Shown: positions 24,526 to 33,918 of the stretch, one piece after another | Layout: every line of letters starts with the position of its first letter | How positions within the stretch are numbered: the stretch's first letter is position 1 | Origin: an uncultured Oscillospiraceae bacterium | GTDB taxonomy: Bacteria > Bacillota > Clostridia > Oscillospirales > Oscillospiraceae | Direction: 5' to 3' | DNA length: 64,000 nt | Assembly: GCA_934591635.1 (NCBI GenBank) | Contig: CAKTPI010000008.1 | Coordinates: 19,859-83,858 of the forward strand | Made by a program: the position numbers and the translations under genes | Notes under the pieces: generated by a model | What the model saw: only the letters and a program-made list of their open reading frames with translations | Database searches by the model: none | Told to the model about the DNA's origin: nothing

Positions 24526-24840
24526 ATGGCAAACCAGCAAATGATCCGCATCCGGCTGAAGGCTTACGATCACCAGCTGATCGACTCCAGCGCTGCAAAG
24601 ATCGTGGAGACCGCCAAGCGCAACGGCGCCCAGGTTTCCGGCCCCATCCCCCTGCCCACCAAGAAGGAGGTTGTCACCATCCTTCGCGCTGTTCACAAGT
24701 ACAAGGACAGCCGTGAGCAGTTCGAGCGCAGAACCCACAAGAGACTGATCGATATCCTCAACCCCAACCAGAAGACCATCGAGGCTCTGATGAGCCTGGA
24801 CCTTCCCGCTGGCGTTGAGATAGAGATAAAGCAGGCATAA
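24526..24840 (+). CDS. rpsJ: 30S ribosomal protein S10 (uS10)
   Basis: 104 residues. [23 protein letters not shown] and [16 protein letters not shown] are characteristic; the loop [17 protein letters not shown] follows. A 30S head protein that also works in transcription antitermination with NusB. First gene of the ribosomal supercluster. Confidence 0.98.
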   Translation: MANQQMIRIRLKAYDHQLIDSSAAKIVETAKRNGAQVSGPIPLPTKKEVVTILRAVHKYKDSREQFERRTHKRLIDILNPNQKTIEALMSLDLPAGVEIEIKQA

Positions 24841-24953
24841 TCCCAAAGGAATATGCCGCTGCCCGCACTGTCTGGCATCGGGCGGACGGGTCATGTTGGC
24901 TTTCGTTCCCAATGCGGAAGTCAACCAATAACCTAATTAAAGGAGAACCAAAA
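24841..24953 (+). promoter_or_regulatory. Structured spacer between rpsJ and rplC
   Basis: 113 bases, long for this operon. It can form CCCGC..GCGGG-like pairing near 24861-24885 and an 11-bp stem GTTGGCTTTCG (24896-24906) with CGGAAGTCAAC (24915-24925, G-T pairs allowed). No gene, no T-run. Confidence 0.35.
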
Positions 24954-25673
24954 ATGCAGAAAGCAATCATCGGCAAAAAAGTGGGCATGACCCAGATCTT
25001 CGATGAGAGCGGCAAGGTAATCCCTGTTACCGTTGTGGAAGCAGGCCCCTGTGTCGTCACTCAGAAGAAGACCGTTGAGACCGACGGCTACACTGCCGTC
25101 CAGCTGGGCTTCGGCGATGTCAAAGAGTCCAAGCTGAGCAAGCCTGAGGCAGGCCACCTGAAGAAGGCTGGCGTTGCCCCCAAGAAGTACCTGAAGGAGT
25201 TCAAGCTTGACGATGCTGACAACATGAACGTTGGCGACGAGATCAAGGCTGACACCTTCGCTGCCGGCGACAAGATCGACGTGACCGGCATCACCAAGGG
25301 CCACGGCTACCAGGGCGTTGTCAAGCGCTATGGCGCAGGCCGCACTCCCATGACTCACGGCGGCGGCCCTGTCCACCGTCATGCAGGCTCCATGGGCGCC
25401 TCCTCTCACCAGTCCCGCATTTTCCCGGGTAAGATCGGCGCAGGCCAGATGGGCTGCACCCAGGTCACCATCGAGAACCTGGACATCGTGAAGGTGGATG
25501 CTGAGCTGAACATGATCGTTGTTCGCGGCGCAATTCCCGGCCCCAAGGGCGGCCTGGTGTACCTGCGCAACACCGTGAAGAACTTCAAGGTCAAGAACGT
25601 CGAGACCAGCATCAGCAAGAACCCGCAGAAGGCTTCCGGCAGAAATCCCCAGAAGGCTTCCGCAAGAGGCTAA
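24954..25673 (+). CDS. rplC: 50S ribosomal protein L3 (uL3)
   Basis: 239 residues. [18 protein letters not shown] opens it, and the conserved loop reads [22 protein letters not shown] with [11 protein letters not shown], the segment reaching the peptidyl transferase centre. The start is ATG 24954, after AAAGGAG. The extra C-terminal tail contains the near-repeat [16 protein letters not shown]. Binds 23S rRNA early in assembly. Confidence 0.97.
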   Translation: MQKAIIGKKVGMTQIFDESGKVIPVTVVEAGPCVVTQKKTVETDGYTAVQLGFGDVKESKLSKPEAGHLKKAGVAPKKYLKEFKLDDADNMNVGDEIKADTFAAGDKIDVTGITKGHGYQGVVKRYGAGRTPMTHGGGPVHRHAGSMGASSHQSRIFPGKIGAGQMGCTQVTIENLDIVKVDAELNMIVVRGAIPGPKGGLVYLRNTVKNFKVKNVETSISKNPQKASGRNPQKASARG

Positions 25674-25692
25674 GGAAAGGAGATCTTAAATC

Positions 25693-26313
25693 ATGCTTAC
25701 GAAAGTTTACAATATGGCTGGCAAGCAGGTTGGCGAGATCGAACTGCCCGAAGCTGTGTTCGGCGTTGAGCCCAACGCTGCTGTCGTTCACGACGCAGTC
25801 AAGAATCATCTGGCCAACAAGCGTCAGGGCACTCAGAGCGCTCTGACCCGCGCTGAGGTTTCCGGCGGTGGCCGCAAGCCTTGGCGTCAGAAGGGCACCG
25901 GCCGCGCCCGTCAGGGCAGCACCCGGGCTCCTCAGTGGACCCATGGCGGTATCGTGTTCGCTCCCAAGCCCCGCGACTACAGCTACACCATGAACAAGAA
26001 GGCAAAGCGCCTGGCTCTGAAGAGCGTCCTGAGCGCCAAGGCTTCCGAGGCTTCTGTGGTGGTTATCGATGCCATCAAGATGGCTGCACCCAAGACCAAG
26101 GAATTCGCTGCATTCCTGAATAACGTCGGCTGCTCCACCAAGACTTTGGTGGTGACCGCTGAGGCTGATCAGAACGTTGTGAAGTCCGGCCGCAACATCG
26201 CCGGCTGCCAGGTCACCTTCGCCAACCTGCTGAACGTGTACGACGTGCTGAACGCCGACAAGCTGGTTGTCGATCAGGCTTCCCTGGCCAAGATCGTGGA
26301 GGTATTCGCCTAA
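25693..26313 (+). CDS. rplD: 50S ribosomal protein L4 (uL4)
   Basis: 206 residues. The exit-tunnel loop with [21 protein letters not shown] is diagnostic. L4 lines the peptide tunnel; in some bacteria it represses its own operon. GGAAAGGAGA precedes the ATG. Its stop shares one base with the rplW start. Confidence 0.97.
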   Translation: MLTKVYNMAGKQVGEIELPEAVFGVEPNAAVVHDAVKNHLANKRQGTQSALTRAEVSGGGRKPWRQKGTGRARQGSTRAPQWTHGGIVFAPKPRDYSYTMNKKAKRLALKSVLSAKASEASVVVIDAIKMAAPKTKEFAAFLNNVGCSTKTLVVTAEADQNVVKSGRNIAGCQVTFANLLNVYDVLNADKLVVDQASLAKIVEVFA

Positions 26314-26609
26314 TGAAGAACGTTTACGATATCATCAGAAGACCTGTTATCACCGAGCAGTCCATGGAGTCTGTCGCTGATAAGAAGTATGTCTTCATGG
26401 TCGATGTGGATTCCAACAAGACCGAAATCAAGGCCGCTGTTGAAGAAGTGTTCGGCGTAAAGGTTGCAAAGGTCAACACCGTCCGGATGCAGGGCAAGGT
26501 CAAGCGCACCGGCGCTTATCCTGCCGGCAAGCGTGCTGAGTACAAGAAGGCAATCGTCACCCTGACTGCTGACTCCAAGACCATCGAGTTCTTCGAGGGT
26601 ATGGTCTAA
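26313..26609 (+). CDS. rplW: 50S ribosomal protein L23 (uL23)
   Basis: 98 residues. [36 protein letters not shown] and the loop [14 protein letters not shown] are typical. L23 sits at the tunnel exit and docks trigger factor and SRP. ATG overlaps the rplD stop (TAATG). Confidence 0.97.
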   Translation: MKNVYDIIRRPVITEQSMESVADKKYVFMVDVDSNKTEIKAAVEEVFGVKVAKVNTVRMQGKVKRTGAYPAGKRAEYKKAIVTLTADSKTIEFFEGMV

Positions 26610-26638
26610 ACCAAATCTCAAAAAGGAGAGAAACGCAA

Positions 26639-27475
26639 ATGGCTATTAAAACTTTCAAGCCTTACACCCCGGCCCGCAGAAATATGACTGTTTCTGCTTT
26701 CGACGGTGTGGATAAGAAGGCAAAACCTGAGCGTAGCCTGGTTGAGACCCTCAAGAAGAATGCAGGTCGCAACTCCTACGGTCACATTACCGTCCGCCAT
26801 AAGGGCGGCGGCAACAAGCGGAAGTACCGTATCATCGATTTCAAGCGCCAGAAGCTGGATATGCCCGCTACTGTGCAGCGCATCGAGTACGACCCCAACC
26901 GCTCCGCTTTCATTGCGCTGATCAAGTACGAGGATGAAACCCTGAGCTACATCCTGGCTCCTTACGGCCTGAATGTGGGCGACCAGGTGGTCTCCTCTGC
27001 TGCCGCTGATATCAAGCCCGGCAACTGCCTGCCCATCGCAAATATCCCTGTCGGTACCATCATCCACAATGTGGAGCTGCAGCCCGGCCACGGTGCTCAG
27101 CTGGTTCGTGCCGCCGGTGGTGCCGCGCAGCTGATGGCAAAGGAAGGCGAGCTGGCTCAGGTTCGTCTGCCCTCCGGCGAGGTTCGCTACGTCCGCATGA
27201 ACTGCACTGCCTGCATCGGTCAGGTGGGCAACCTGGACCACGAGAACGTCCACATCGGTAAGGCTGGCCGTACCCGCCATATGGGTATTCGCCCCACCGT
27301 CCGTGGTTCCGTCATGAACCCCAACGACCATCCTCACGGTGGTGGCGAGGGCCGCGCACCTGTCGGCCGTCCCGGCCCTGTGACTCCTTGGGGCAAGCCC
27401 GCTATGGGTTACAAGACTCGTAAGACAAAGAACCGTACCAATAAGTTCATTGTCAAGCGCAGAAACAGCAAGTAA
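26639..27475 (+). CDS. rplB: 50S ribosomal protein L2 (uL2)
   Basis: 278 residues, full length. [40 protein letters not shown], and the C-terminal [19 protein letters not shown] with the conserved His near the peptidyl transferase centre. AAAGGAGAG precedes the ATG. Confidence 0.98.
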   Translation: MAIKTFKPYTPARRNMTVSAFDGVDKKAKPERSLVETLKKNAGRNSYGHITVRHKGGGNKRKYRIIDFKRQKLDMPATVQRIEYDPNRSAFIALIKYEDETLSYILAPYGLNVGDQVVSSAAADIKPGNCLPIANIPVGTIIHNVELQPGHGAQLVRAAGGAAQLMAKEGELAQVRLPSGEVRYVRMNCTACIGQVGNLDHENVHIGKAGRTRHMGIRPTVRGSVMNPNDHPHGGGEGRAPVGRPGPVTPWGKPAMGYKTRKTKNRTNKFIVKRRNSK

Positions 27476-27487
27476 GGAGGAAATGAA

Positions 27488-27766
27488 ATGAGCAGAAGTA
27501 TCAAAAAGGGCCCTTTCGTAGCTCCCGAGCTGTATAAGCGCGTTGAGGAGCTGAACAAGGCCGGTGAAAAGAAGGTTCTGAAGACCTGGTCCAGAGCCTC
27601 CACCATTTTCCCCTCCTTTGTCGGTCACACCATCGCTGTCCATGACGGCCGCAAGCATGTTCCCGTCTATATCACCGAGGATATGGTCGGCCACAAGCTG
27701 GGCGAGTTCGTTCCTACCAGAACCTTCCGGGGTCACTCTGGCAGCAAGACCGCAAATACCAAGTAA
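27488..27766 (+). CDS. rpsS: 30S ribosomal protein S19 (uS19)
   Basis: 92 residues. [18 protein letters not shown] and [23 protein letters not shown] are diagnostic, ending [13 protein letters not shown]. Binds 16S rRNA in the 30S head with S13. AAGGAGG lies just after the rplB stop. Confidence 0.98.
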   Translation: MSRSIKKGPFVAPELYKRVEELNKAGEKKVLKTWSRASTIFPSFVGHTIAVHDGRKHVPVYITEDMVGHKLGEFVPTRTFRGHSGSKTANTK

Positions 27767-27778
27767 GGAGGTACGAAA

Positions 27779-28114
27779 ATGGAAGCATTTGCACATGTTA
27801 AGTACGTCCGCATGTCCCCCCGCAAGGTCAAGCTGGTTTGCGACATGATCCGGGGCAAGGACGTGAAGACCGCTGCCGCGTACCTGAGCAACACCTCCAA
27901 GGCTGCCTGCGAGCCCATGGCCAAGCTGCTGAAGAGTGCCGTTGCAAACGCCGAGCACAATCACGAAATGAACGCTGAGAACCTGTACGTCTCCACTGTT
28001 GTTGCAAATCCCGGCCCCATCCTGAAGCGCGGCCGCATCGCATCCCGCCGTGGTTTCGTTCGGATCAATAAGAGAACCACTCACATCACCATCGGTGTGA
28101 GCGAGAAGGCTTAA
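27779..28114 (+). CDS. rplV: 50S ribosomal protein L22 (uL22)
   Basis: 111 residues. [21 protein letters not shown] opens it, and the tunnel beta-hairpin [20 protein letters not shown] closes it. Changes in that loop give macrolide resistance in other species; none is evident here. Confidence 0.97.
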   Translation: MEAFAHVKYVRMSPRKVKLVCDMIRGKDVKTAAAYLSNTSKAACEPMAKLLKSAVANAEHNHEMNAENLYVSTVVANPGPILKRGRIASRRGFVRINKRTTHITIGVSEKA

Positions 28115-28127
28115 TCAGGAGGTAGCT

Positions 28128-28901
28128 ATGGGACAGAAAGTTAATCCCCATGGACTGCGGGTTGGCGTTATCAAGGATTGGGATTCCCACTGGTACGCCC
28201 GCGAGGATCAGGTCGGTGACCTGATCGTCGAAGACTACAATATCCGTAAGTATTTGAAGAACAAGCTGTATGCCGCCGGCATCGCAAAGATCGAGATCGA
28301 GCGTTCCAACGGCAAGGTGAAGATCAACATCCACTGCTCCCGCCCTGGCGTGGTCATCGGTAAGGCTGGTGCCGAAATCGAGAACCTGCGCAAGGATGTG
28401 GAGAAGAAGCTGGGCAAGAGCGTCAACCTGAACATTGTTGAGGTTCGCTCTCCTGACCTGAATGCACAACTGGTCGCCGAGAACATCGCACAGCAGCTGG
28501 AGAAGCGTATCTCCTTCCGCCGCGCCATGAAGAAGGCCATGCAGCAGGCTACCCGTCTGGGTGCCAAGGGCATCAAGGTCACCTGCGGCGGCCGCCTGGG
28601 CGGTGCCGAAATCGCCCGCTCCGAGAGCTATCATGAGGGCACCATCCCCCTGCAGACCATCCGTGCCGACATCGAGTACGGCTTCGCTGAGGCTGCCACC
28701 ACCTACGGCCGCATCGGCGTGAAGGTCTGGATTTACAAGGGCGAGGTCCTGAACACCACCCTGCGTGCCGCCGCTCCCGAACCCGCTCCCCGTGAGCGCC
28801 GTGAGCGCCGTGGCAATGGCGATCGCCGTGGCAACGGTGAGCGTCGTGAGCGCCGCAGCGGTGATCGTCCCAATAACCGCAGAGAAGGAGGTAACCGCTA
28901 A
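28128..28901 (+). CDS. rpsC: 30S ribosomal protein S3 (uS3) with a long basic tail
   Basis: 257 residues. [20 protein letters not shown] and the KH domain ([22 protein letters not shown]) are standard, then [14 protein letters not shown] and [10 protein letters not shown]. After about residue 217 comes an extra tail of some 40 residues rich in Arg, Gly and Asn (repeats of ERR and RRGNG), longer than the usual Firmicutes S3 of about 220 residues. Shares one base with rplP. Confidence 0.97.
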   Translation: MGQKVNPHGLRVGVIKDWDSHWYAREDQVGDLIVEDYNIRKYLKNKLYAAGIAKIEIERSNGKVKINIHCSRPGVVIGKAGAEIENLRKDVEKKLGKSVNLNIVEVRSPDLNAQLVAENIAQQLEKRISFRRAMKKAMQQATRLGAKGIKVTCGGRLGGAEIARSESYHEGTIPLQTIRADIEYGFAEAATTYGRIGVKVWIYKGEVLNTTLRAAAPEPAPRERRERRGNGDRRGNGERRERRSGDRPNNRREGGNR

Positions 28902-29332
28902 TGCTGCTGCCTAAAAGAGCAAAGTACCGCAAGGTTCAGCGTGGCCGTATGACCGGCGCTGCCTCCCGCGGCAATAAGGTTTCCTACGGTGAGTACGGCA
29001 TCCAGGCCCTGGAGCCCGGCTGGATCACCGGCAACCAGATTGAAGCAGCCCGTATCGCTATGACCCGCTACACCAAGCGTGGCGGTAAGGTCTGGATTAA
29101 GATTTTCCCCGACAAGCCTTATTCCAAGAAGGGCCTGGGCACCCGTATGGGTTCCGGTAAAGGCGCTCCTGAAGGCTGGGTTGCAGTCGTTAAGAATCAG
29201 AAGGTGATGTTCGAGATTGGCGGCGTTACAGAGGATGTGGCCCGCGAGGCTCTGCGTCTGGCTCAGCACAAGCTGCCCATCAAGACTCGCATCGTCACCA
29301 AGGAAGTCGAAACTGAGATTGGTGGTGAATAA
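28901..29332 (+). CDS. rplP: 50S ribosomal protein L16 (uL16)
   Basis: 143 residues. [19 protein letters not shown] and [23 protein letters not shown] are diagnostic. L16 organises the A-site tRNA region of 23S rRNA. The AGGAGGT for it lies in the last codons of rpsC. Confidence 0.98.
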   Translation: MLLPKRAKYRKVQRGRMTGAASRGNKVSYGEYGIQALEPGWITGNQIEAARIAMTRYTKRGGKVWIKIFPDKPYSKKGLGTRMGSGKGAPEGWVAVVKNQKVMFEIGGVTEDVAREALRLAQHKLPIKTRIVTKEVETEIGGE

Positions 29333-29334
29333 TG

Positions 29335-29529
29335 ATGAAGGCAAAAGAACTCAAGAACCTGTCCGCCGAAGAGCTGGCTAAGAAGCTGGACGAGCTGAAG
29401 AAGGACCTGTTCATGCTGAGAATGCAGCATGCGACCAATCAGCTGGACAATCCCATGCGTCTGAACGCCGTGAAAAAGGACATTGCCCGCATCAAGACCA
29501 TTATTCGTGAGAAAGAGACCAACGTCTGA
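29335..29529 (+). CDS. rpmC: 50S ribosomal protein L29 (uL29)
   Basis: 64 residues, a two-helix protein: [20 protein letters not shown] then [18 protein letters not shown] and [15 protein letters not shown]. Two ATGs in tandem (29332, 29335); the second is chosen for spacing from GGTGGTG, and the first would add only one Met and overlap the rplP stop. Confidence 0.95.
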   Translation: MKAKELKNLSAEELAKKLDELKKDLFMLRMQHATNQLDNPMRLNAVKKDIARIKTIIREKETNV

Positions 29530-29543
29530 GGAGGTAAGCGATT

Positions 29544-29807
29544 ATGACTGAAAATACCAGAGCTTTCCGCAAAACCAGAATTGGTCAGGTTGTCTCCGAT
29601 AAGATGGACAAGACCATTGTGGTTGCGATCGAGGATAGCGTGCAGCATCCTCTGTACAAGAAGACCATGAAGCGGACCTACAAGCTGAAGGCCCACGATG
29701 AGAACAACGAGTGCGGCATCGGCGATACCGTTGAGGTCATGGAGACCCGTCCCCTGTCCAAGGACAAGAGATGGAGACTCACCAGAATTATTGAAAAGGC
29801 GAAGTAA
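29544..29807 (+). CDS. rpsQ: 30S ribosomal protein S17 (uS17)
   Basis: 87 residues. [23 protein letters not shown] and the OB-fold end [17 protein letters not shown] are typical. Early-binding 16S rRNA protein. GAGGAGGT precedes the ATG. Confidence 0.97.
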   Translation: MTENTRAFRKTRIGQVVSDKMDKTIVVAIEDSVQHPLYKKTMKRTYKLKAHDENNECGIGDTVEVMETRPLSKDKRWRLTRIIEKAK

Positions 29808-29821
29808 GGAGGTCGGCGTAA

Positions 29822-30190
29822 ATGATTCAGCAGGAAAGCTATCTGAAGGTTGCCGACAATACCGGCGCCAAGGAAATCCACTGCATCCGCGTCCTGGGCG
29901 GCTCCAAGCGGAAGTTCGGCAACATCGGTGATGTGATTGTTGCTTCCGTTCGGAAAGCTGCTCCCGGCGGCACGGTGAAGAAGGGCGAAGTCGTCAAGGC
30001 CGTCATCGTCCGTACCAAGCGGGGTGTCCGTCGTGAGGACGGCAGCTATGTCCGCTTTGATGAGAACGCTGCTGTTATCATCAAGGAGGATAAGAACCCC
30101 AAGGGTACCCGTATCTTTGGACCGGTGGCACGTGAGCTGCGTGAGAAGGATTTCATGAAGATCCTGTCTCTGGCTCCCGAAGTCATTTAA
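29822..30190 (+). CDS. rplN: 50S ribosomal protein L14 (uL14)
   Basis: 122 residues, exact usual length. [19 protein letters not shown] and [20 protein letters not shown] are diagnostic. It contacts the 30S subunit and is the site where RsfS binds in many bacteria. Confidence 0.98.
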   Translation: MIQQESYLKVADNTGAKEIHCIRVLGGSKRKFGNIGDVIVASVRKAAPGGTVKKGEVVKAVIVRTKRGVRREDGSYVRFDENAAVIIKEDKNPKGTRIFGPVARELREKDFMKILSLAPEVI

Positions 30191-30205
30191 GGGGGAACCG
30201 AAGGA

Positions 30206-30511
30206 ATGAACATTAAGAAGAATGATACCGTCATCGTCCTGTCCGGCAAGGACAAGGGCGTGAAGGGCAAGGTACTGGTCGCCATGCCCGCTGAGAACAA
30301 GGTGATCGTGGAGCAGGTCAATGTGGCTGCCTGCCACACCAAGCCCCGCCGTCAGGGCGAGCAGGGTGGCATCGTCAAGCGCGAGACCCCCATCCGCTCC
30401 TGCAAGGTCGCTCTGTTCTGCCCCAAGTGCAACAAGGGCGTCCGCGTCGGCTTCAAGGTTGAGGGCGACAAGAAGACCCGCATCTGCCGCAAGTGCGGCG
30501 CCGAAATCTAA
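30206..30511 (+). CDS. rplX: 50S ribosomal protein L24 (uL24)
   Basis: 101 residues. KOW motif KKNDTVIVLSGKDKGVKGKV at the N-terminus, then HTKPRRQGEQGGIVKRE. The C-terminus carries two CxxC pairs (FCPKCNKGVRV, ICRKCGAEI), a zinc-binding variant of the family. GGGGGAACCG precedes the ATG. Confidence 0.97.
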   Translation: MNIKKNDTVIVLSGKDKGVKGKVLVAMPAENKVIVEQVNVAACHTKPRRQGEQGGIVKRETPIRSCKVALFCPKCNKGVRVGFKVEGDKKTRICRKCGAEI

Positions 30512-30529
30512 GAGAGGAGAGATTGATTT

Positions 30530-31072
30530 ATGGCTAGCAGACTGAAAGAAAGATATGTTGCTGAAATCGCTCCCGCTCTGAACAAGAAGTTCGGCTACAA
30601 GAGCGTTATGCAGATCCCCAAGCTGGACAAGGTGATTGTGAACGTCGGCTGCGGCGAGAGCAAGAACAATGCTAAGGAAATCGAAGCAATCTGCAAGGAT
30701 ATCGCCGCCATCACCGGCCAGAAGCCCGTGACCTGCAAGGCCCGCAAGTCCGTTGCTAACTTCAAGGTCCGTGAGGGCGAAACCGTCGGCGTGAAGGTCA
30801 CTCTGCGCGGCGACAAGATGTATGAGTTCCTGGACCGTCTGTTCAGCGTGGCTCTGCCCCGTGTCCGCGACTTCCGCGGCATCAGCCCCAACTCCTTCGA
30901 TGGCCGCGGCAACTATGCCTTTGGCCTGAAGGAACAGCTGATTTTCCCCGAGATCGAGTACGATAAGGTGGATAAGATCCGTGGTATGGATATCTGCATC
31001 TGCACCACTGCCACCACCGATGAGGAAGCCAAAGAGCTGTTGACCCAGCTGGGCGCTCCCTTCAACGCTTGA
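30530..31072 (+). CDS. rplE: 50S ribosomal protein L5 (uL5)
   Basis: 180 residues. [43 protein letters not shown] and [17 protein letters not shown] are characteristic. Binds 5S rRNA and the P-site tRNA. AGAGGAGAG lies upstream. Confidence 0.98.
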   Translation: MASRLKERYVAEIAPALNKKFGYKSVMQIPKLDKVIVNVGCGESKNNAKEIEAICKDIAAITGQKPVTCKARKSVANFKVREGETVGVKVTLRGDKMYEFLDRLFSVALPRVRDFRGISPNSFDGRGNYAFGLKEQLIFPEIEYDKVDKIRGMDICICTTATTDEEAKELLTQLGAPFNA

Positions 31073-31088
31073 TTAGGAGGATTACAAC

Positions 31089-31274
31089 ATGGCCAAGAAG
31101 TCTATGATCCTGAAGCAGCAGGCTGAGCCTAAGTTCTCCAGCCGCCGCTACAACCGCTGCAAGATTTGCGGCAGACCCCATGCTTACCTGCGTGATTACG
31201 GCGTGTGCCGTATCTGCTTCCGTGAGCTGGCCTATAAGGGCCAGATTCCCGGTGTCCGTAAGGCCAGCTGGTAA
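31089..31274 (+). CDS. rpsZ: 30S ribosomal protein S14, zinc (type Z) form
   Basis: 61 residues, the short zinc form. The four ligands are in CKICGRPH and [10 protein letters not shown]. Absence of the longer zinc-free N-terminus marks it as type Z, typical of Firmicutes. TTAGGAGGA precedes the ATG. Confidence 0.97.
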   Translation: MAKKSMILKQQAEPKFSSRRYNRCKICGRPHAYLRDYGVCRICFRELAYKGQIPGVRKASW

Positions 31275-31409
31275 GGTCGAATTTCTAATGTGAAAAAGAT
31301 TCGGGAAGTCCTGGGAAGATGGAGGAACGCCCCGGCGGGCCTCGCATTCCCCGGATACCCCCGCGTCTTCACGGGTTAAGCCCGTAACTTCTATAAGGAG
31401 GATATTAAC
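31275..31409 (+). promoter_or_regulatory. Structured spacer between rpsZ and rpsH
   Basis: 135 bases in an operon where most spacers are under 20. It contains GC-rich complementary stretches (GAACGCCCCGG facing CCCCGG-like runs) and a hairpin ACGGG-TTAAG-CCCGT (31368-31382) shortly before AAGGAGG. No gene or convincing promoter is seen. It could be a control site for the spc operon. Confidence 0.35.
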
Positions 31410-31808
31410 ATGCAAATCACCGATCCCGTAGCAGATATGCTGACCCGTATCCGGAACGCTAACTCTGCAAAGCACGAAACCGTGGATGTCCCCGCTTCCA
31501 ACCTGAAGAAGTCCATTGCCCAGATTCTGCTGGACGAGGGCTACATCAAGGCTTACACCGTTGTTGACAACGGCAACCAGGGCGTCATTCACATCACGCT
31601 CAAGTATCTGGCCAAGAAGCAGGCTGTCATTTCCGGTCTGCGCCGCGTTTCCAAGCCCGGTCTGAGAATTTACGCCGGTGCCGAGGAGCTGCCCAAGGTT
31701 CTCAAGGGCCTGGGTATTGCCATCGTCTCCACTTCCAAGGGCGTTATGACCGACAAGAAGGCTCGTGAGCTGCACATCGGCGGCGAAGTCCTGGCCTTTG
31801 TCTGGTAA
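31410..31808 (+). CDS. rpsH: 30S ribosomal protein S8 (uS8)
   Basis: 132 residues. [23 protein letters not shown] and the C-terminal [26 protein letters not shown] are diagnostic. S8 binds 16S rRNA helix 21 and in some bacteria represses the spc operon. Confidence 0.98.
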   Translation: MQITDPVADMLTRIRNANSAKHETVDVPASNLKKSIAQILLDEGYIKAYTVVDNGNQGVIHITLKYLAKKQAVISGLRRVSKPGLRIYAGAEELPKVLKGLGIAIVSTSKGVMTDKKARELHIGGEVLAFVW

Positions 31809-31821
31809 GGAGGATTCGGAA

Positions 31822-32367
31822 ATGTCTAGAATTGGTAAGAAGCCGGTTATCATCCCGGCAAACTGCACGGTGGATATTGCCGAAGGCAATGTTGTCACCG
31901 TGAAGGGGCCCAAGGGCACCCTGACCTACACCTTCCATCCCGATATGATCCTGAAGGTTGAGGGCAATGAGCTGATCGTTGACCGCCCTGATGAAGAGCA
32001 TCTGCATAAGTCCCTGCACGGCCTGACCCGCACTCTGATCCACAACATGGTGGAGGGCGTTGAGAAGGGCTACAGCAAGGAACTGGATGTCAACGGTGTC
32101 GGCTACCGTGCCGAGAAGAAGGGCAATCAGCTGGTTATGCGTCTGGGCTTCTCTCATGAGGTCTTCGTGGACGAGATCCCCGGCATCACCATTGAAGTTC
32201 CCAACCCCAACAAGATCATCATCCACGGCATCGACAAGCAGGCCGTCGGCCAGTTCGCCGCCGAAGTCCGTGGCAAGCGTCCCCCCGAACCCTACAAGGG
32301 CAAGGGCATCAAGTATACCACCGAAGTCATCCGCCGCAAGGTTGGTAAGACCGGTGGTAAGAAGTAA
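31822..32367 (+). CDS. rplF: 50S ribosomal protein L6 (uL6)
   Basis: 181 residues with the two similar domains of L6. [17 protein letters not shown] and the C-terminal [21 protein letters not shown] are clear. The ATG at 31822 follows AAGGAGGA; upstream in-frame codons lie in rpsH. Confidence 0.97.
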   Translation: MSRIGKKPVIIPANCTVDIAEGNVVTVKGPKGTLTYTFHPDMILKVEGNELIVDRPDEEHLHKSLHGLTRTLIHNMVEGVEKGYSKELDVNGVGYRAEKKGNQLVMRLGFSHEVFVDEIPGITIEVPNPNKIIIHGIDKQAVGQFAAEVRGKRPPEPYKGKGIKYTTEVIRRKVGKTGGKK

Positions 32368-32382
32368 TGGAGGTGTGCCGAA

Positions 32383-32742
32383 ATGGTCAGCAGAATCAAT
32401 AAGAAAGCAATGCGCCTGAAGCGGCATGTCCGCGTTCGTGGCAAGGTCTCCGGCACTCCTGAGCGTCCCCGTCTGAACGTGTTCCGCAGCAATGCGAACA
32501 TCTACGCGCAGATTATCGACGACGTGAACGGCGTAACGCTTGTTTCCGCCAATACGCTGGAGAAAGAATTTGAAGGCGCCACCGGCAACTGCGAAGCTGC
32601 CAAGAAGGTTGGCACCGTCCTGGCCGAGCGTGCCAAGGCAAAGGGCATCGAAGAGGTTGTCTTCGACCGCGGCGGTTATGTGTACCATGGCCGTGTGGCT
32701 GCCCTGGCCGAGGGTGCCCGCGAAGGCGGACTTCAGTTCTAA
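32383..32742 (+). CDS. rplR: 50S ribosomal protein L18 (uL18)
   Basis: 119 residues. [33 protein letters not shown] and [25 protein letters not shown] are typical. Carries 5S rRNA with L5. ATGGAGGTG upstream. Confidence 0.97.
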   Translation: MVSRINKKAMRLKRHVRVRGKVSGTPERPRLNVFRSNANIYAQIIDDVNGVTLVSANTLEKEFEGATGNCEAAKKVGTVLAERAKAKGIEEVVFDRGGYVYHGRVAALAEGAREGGLQF

Positions 32743-32760
32743 GGTTGAGGAGGAAAAGAA

Positions 32761-33267
32761 ATGGCTTACAATAAGACTCCTAACAATGAAGCTTCCGAGC
32801 TCATTGAGAAGGTCGTTTACCTGAACCGTGTCAGCAAGACCGTTAAGGGCGGCCGTGTCATGAAGTTCTCCGCTCTGGTGGTTGTCGGTGACGGCAAGGG
32901 TACCGTTGGCTACGGCCTGGGTAAGGCTGCTGAGGTTTCCGAGGCTATTCTGAAGGGCATCGCTGATGCCAAGAAGAACATGGTCAAGGTTTCCCTGGCT
33001 GGCAATACCATTCCCCATGATGTCATCGGCATCTTCGGCGCCGGCACTGTCATGCTCAAGCCCGCCCCTGAAGGCACCGGTGTTATCGCCGGCGGCGCTG
33101 TCCGTGCTGTCATGGAAGCTGTCGGTATCAAGAACATCTGCGCAAAGTGCCTGCGTTCCAACAACCCTCAGAACGTGGTCAAGGCTACCATGGCTGGCCT
33201 GACTTCCCTGCGTTCTCCTGAGCAGGTTGCTGCGATCCGCGGTAAGAGCGTGGAAGAAATTGTGTAA
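32761..33267 (+). CDS. rpsE: 30S ribosomal protein S5 (uS5)
   Basis: 168 residues. Double-stranded RNA-binding-like N-domain ([39 protein letters not shown]) and C-terminal [16 protein letters not shown]. Important for decoding accuracy. GAGGAGG precedes the ATG. Confidence 0.98.
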   Translation: MAYNKTPNNEASELIEKVVYLNRVSKTVKGGRVMKFSALVVVGDGKGTVGYGLGKAAEVSEAILKGIADAKKNMVKVSLAGNTIPHDVIGIFGAGTVMLKPAPEGTGVIAGGAVRAVMEAVGIKNICAKCLRSNNPQNVVKATMAGLTSLRSPEQVAAIRGKSVEEIV

Positions 33268-33280
33268 GGAGGCAATTAAC

Positions 33281-33460
33281 ATGGCAAACCTGAAAATTAC
33301 GCTTGTTAAGAGCCTGAACGGTCGTCTGGAGCGGCACATTGCTACCGCAAATTCCCTGGGCCTTCGCAAGATCGGCCAGGTCAGCATCCAGCCCGACAAC
33401 ACCCAGACCCGCGGTAAGATCGCCAAGATCGGCTATCTGCTGAAGGTTGAAGAAGTTTAA
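33281..33460 (+). CDS. rpmD: 50S ribosomal protein L30 (uL30)
   Basis: 59 residues, short bacterial form: [29 protein letters not shown], then a C-terminal strand. The ATG at 33281 follows AAGGAGG, 13 bases after rpsE. Confidence 0.96.
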   Translation: MANLKITLVKSLNGRLERHIATANSLGLRKIGQVSIQPDNTQTRGKIAKIGYLLKVEEV

Positions 33461-33477
33461 TAAGGAGGAGAAGAAGA

Positions 33478-33918
33478 ATGAAGCTCCATGAACTCTCTCC
33501 TGTCGCAGGCTCCACTCAGGTGGGCAAGCGCAAGGGCCGCGGCACCGGTTCCGGCAACGGCAAGACCGGCGGTCGTGGTCACAAGGGCCAGAAGGCCCGT
33601 TCCGGCGGCAAGGTTCGCGTCGGTTTTGAAGGCGGCCAGATGCCTCTGGCCCGTCGTATCCCCAAGCGCGGCTTCAACAACATCTTTGCAAAGCCCCTGA
33701 CCGCAGTGAACGTTAACCTGCTCAACTGCTTCGAGGACGGTGCCGTTGTGGATGCTGCTGCAATTGTCGAGGCCGGTATCGTCTCCACCTGCCCCAATGG
33801 CCTGAAGGTCCTGGGCAGCGGCGAACTGACCAAGAAGCTTACTGTTAAGGCTGCGGCTTTCTCTGAGTCTGCTAAGGAAAAAATTGAGCAGGCAGGCGGA
33901 AAGGCCGAGGTGATCTAA
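33478..33918 (+). CDS. rplO: 50S ribosomal protein L15 (uL15)
   Basis: 146 residues. [24 protein letters not shown] and [13 protein letters not shown] form the basic, flexible N-terminus typical of L15; [17 protein letters not shown] follows. Its stop touches the secY start. Confidence 0.97.
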   Translation: MKLHELSPVAGSTQVGKRKGRGTGSGNGKTGGRGHKGQKARSGGKVRVGFEGGQMPLARRIPKRGFNNIFAKPLTAVNVNLLNCFEDGAVVDAAAIVEAGIVSTCPNGLKVLGSGELTKKLTVKAAAFSESAKEKIEQAGGKAEVI

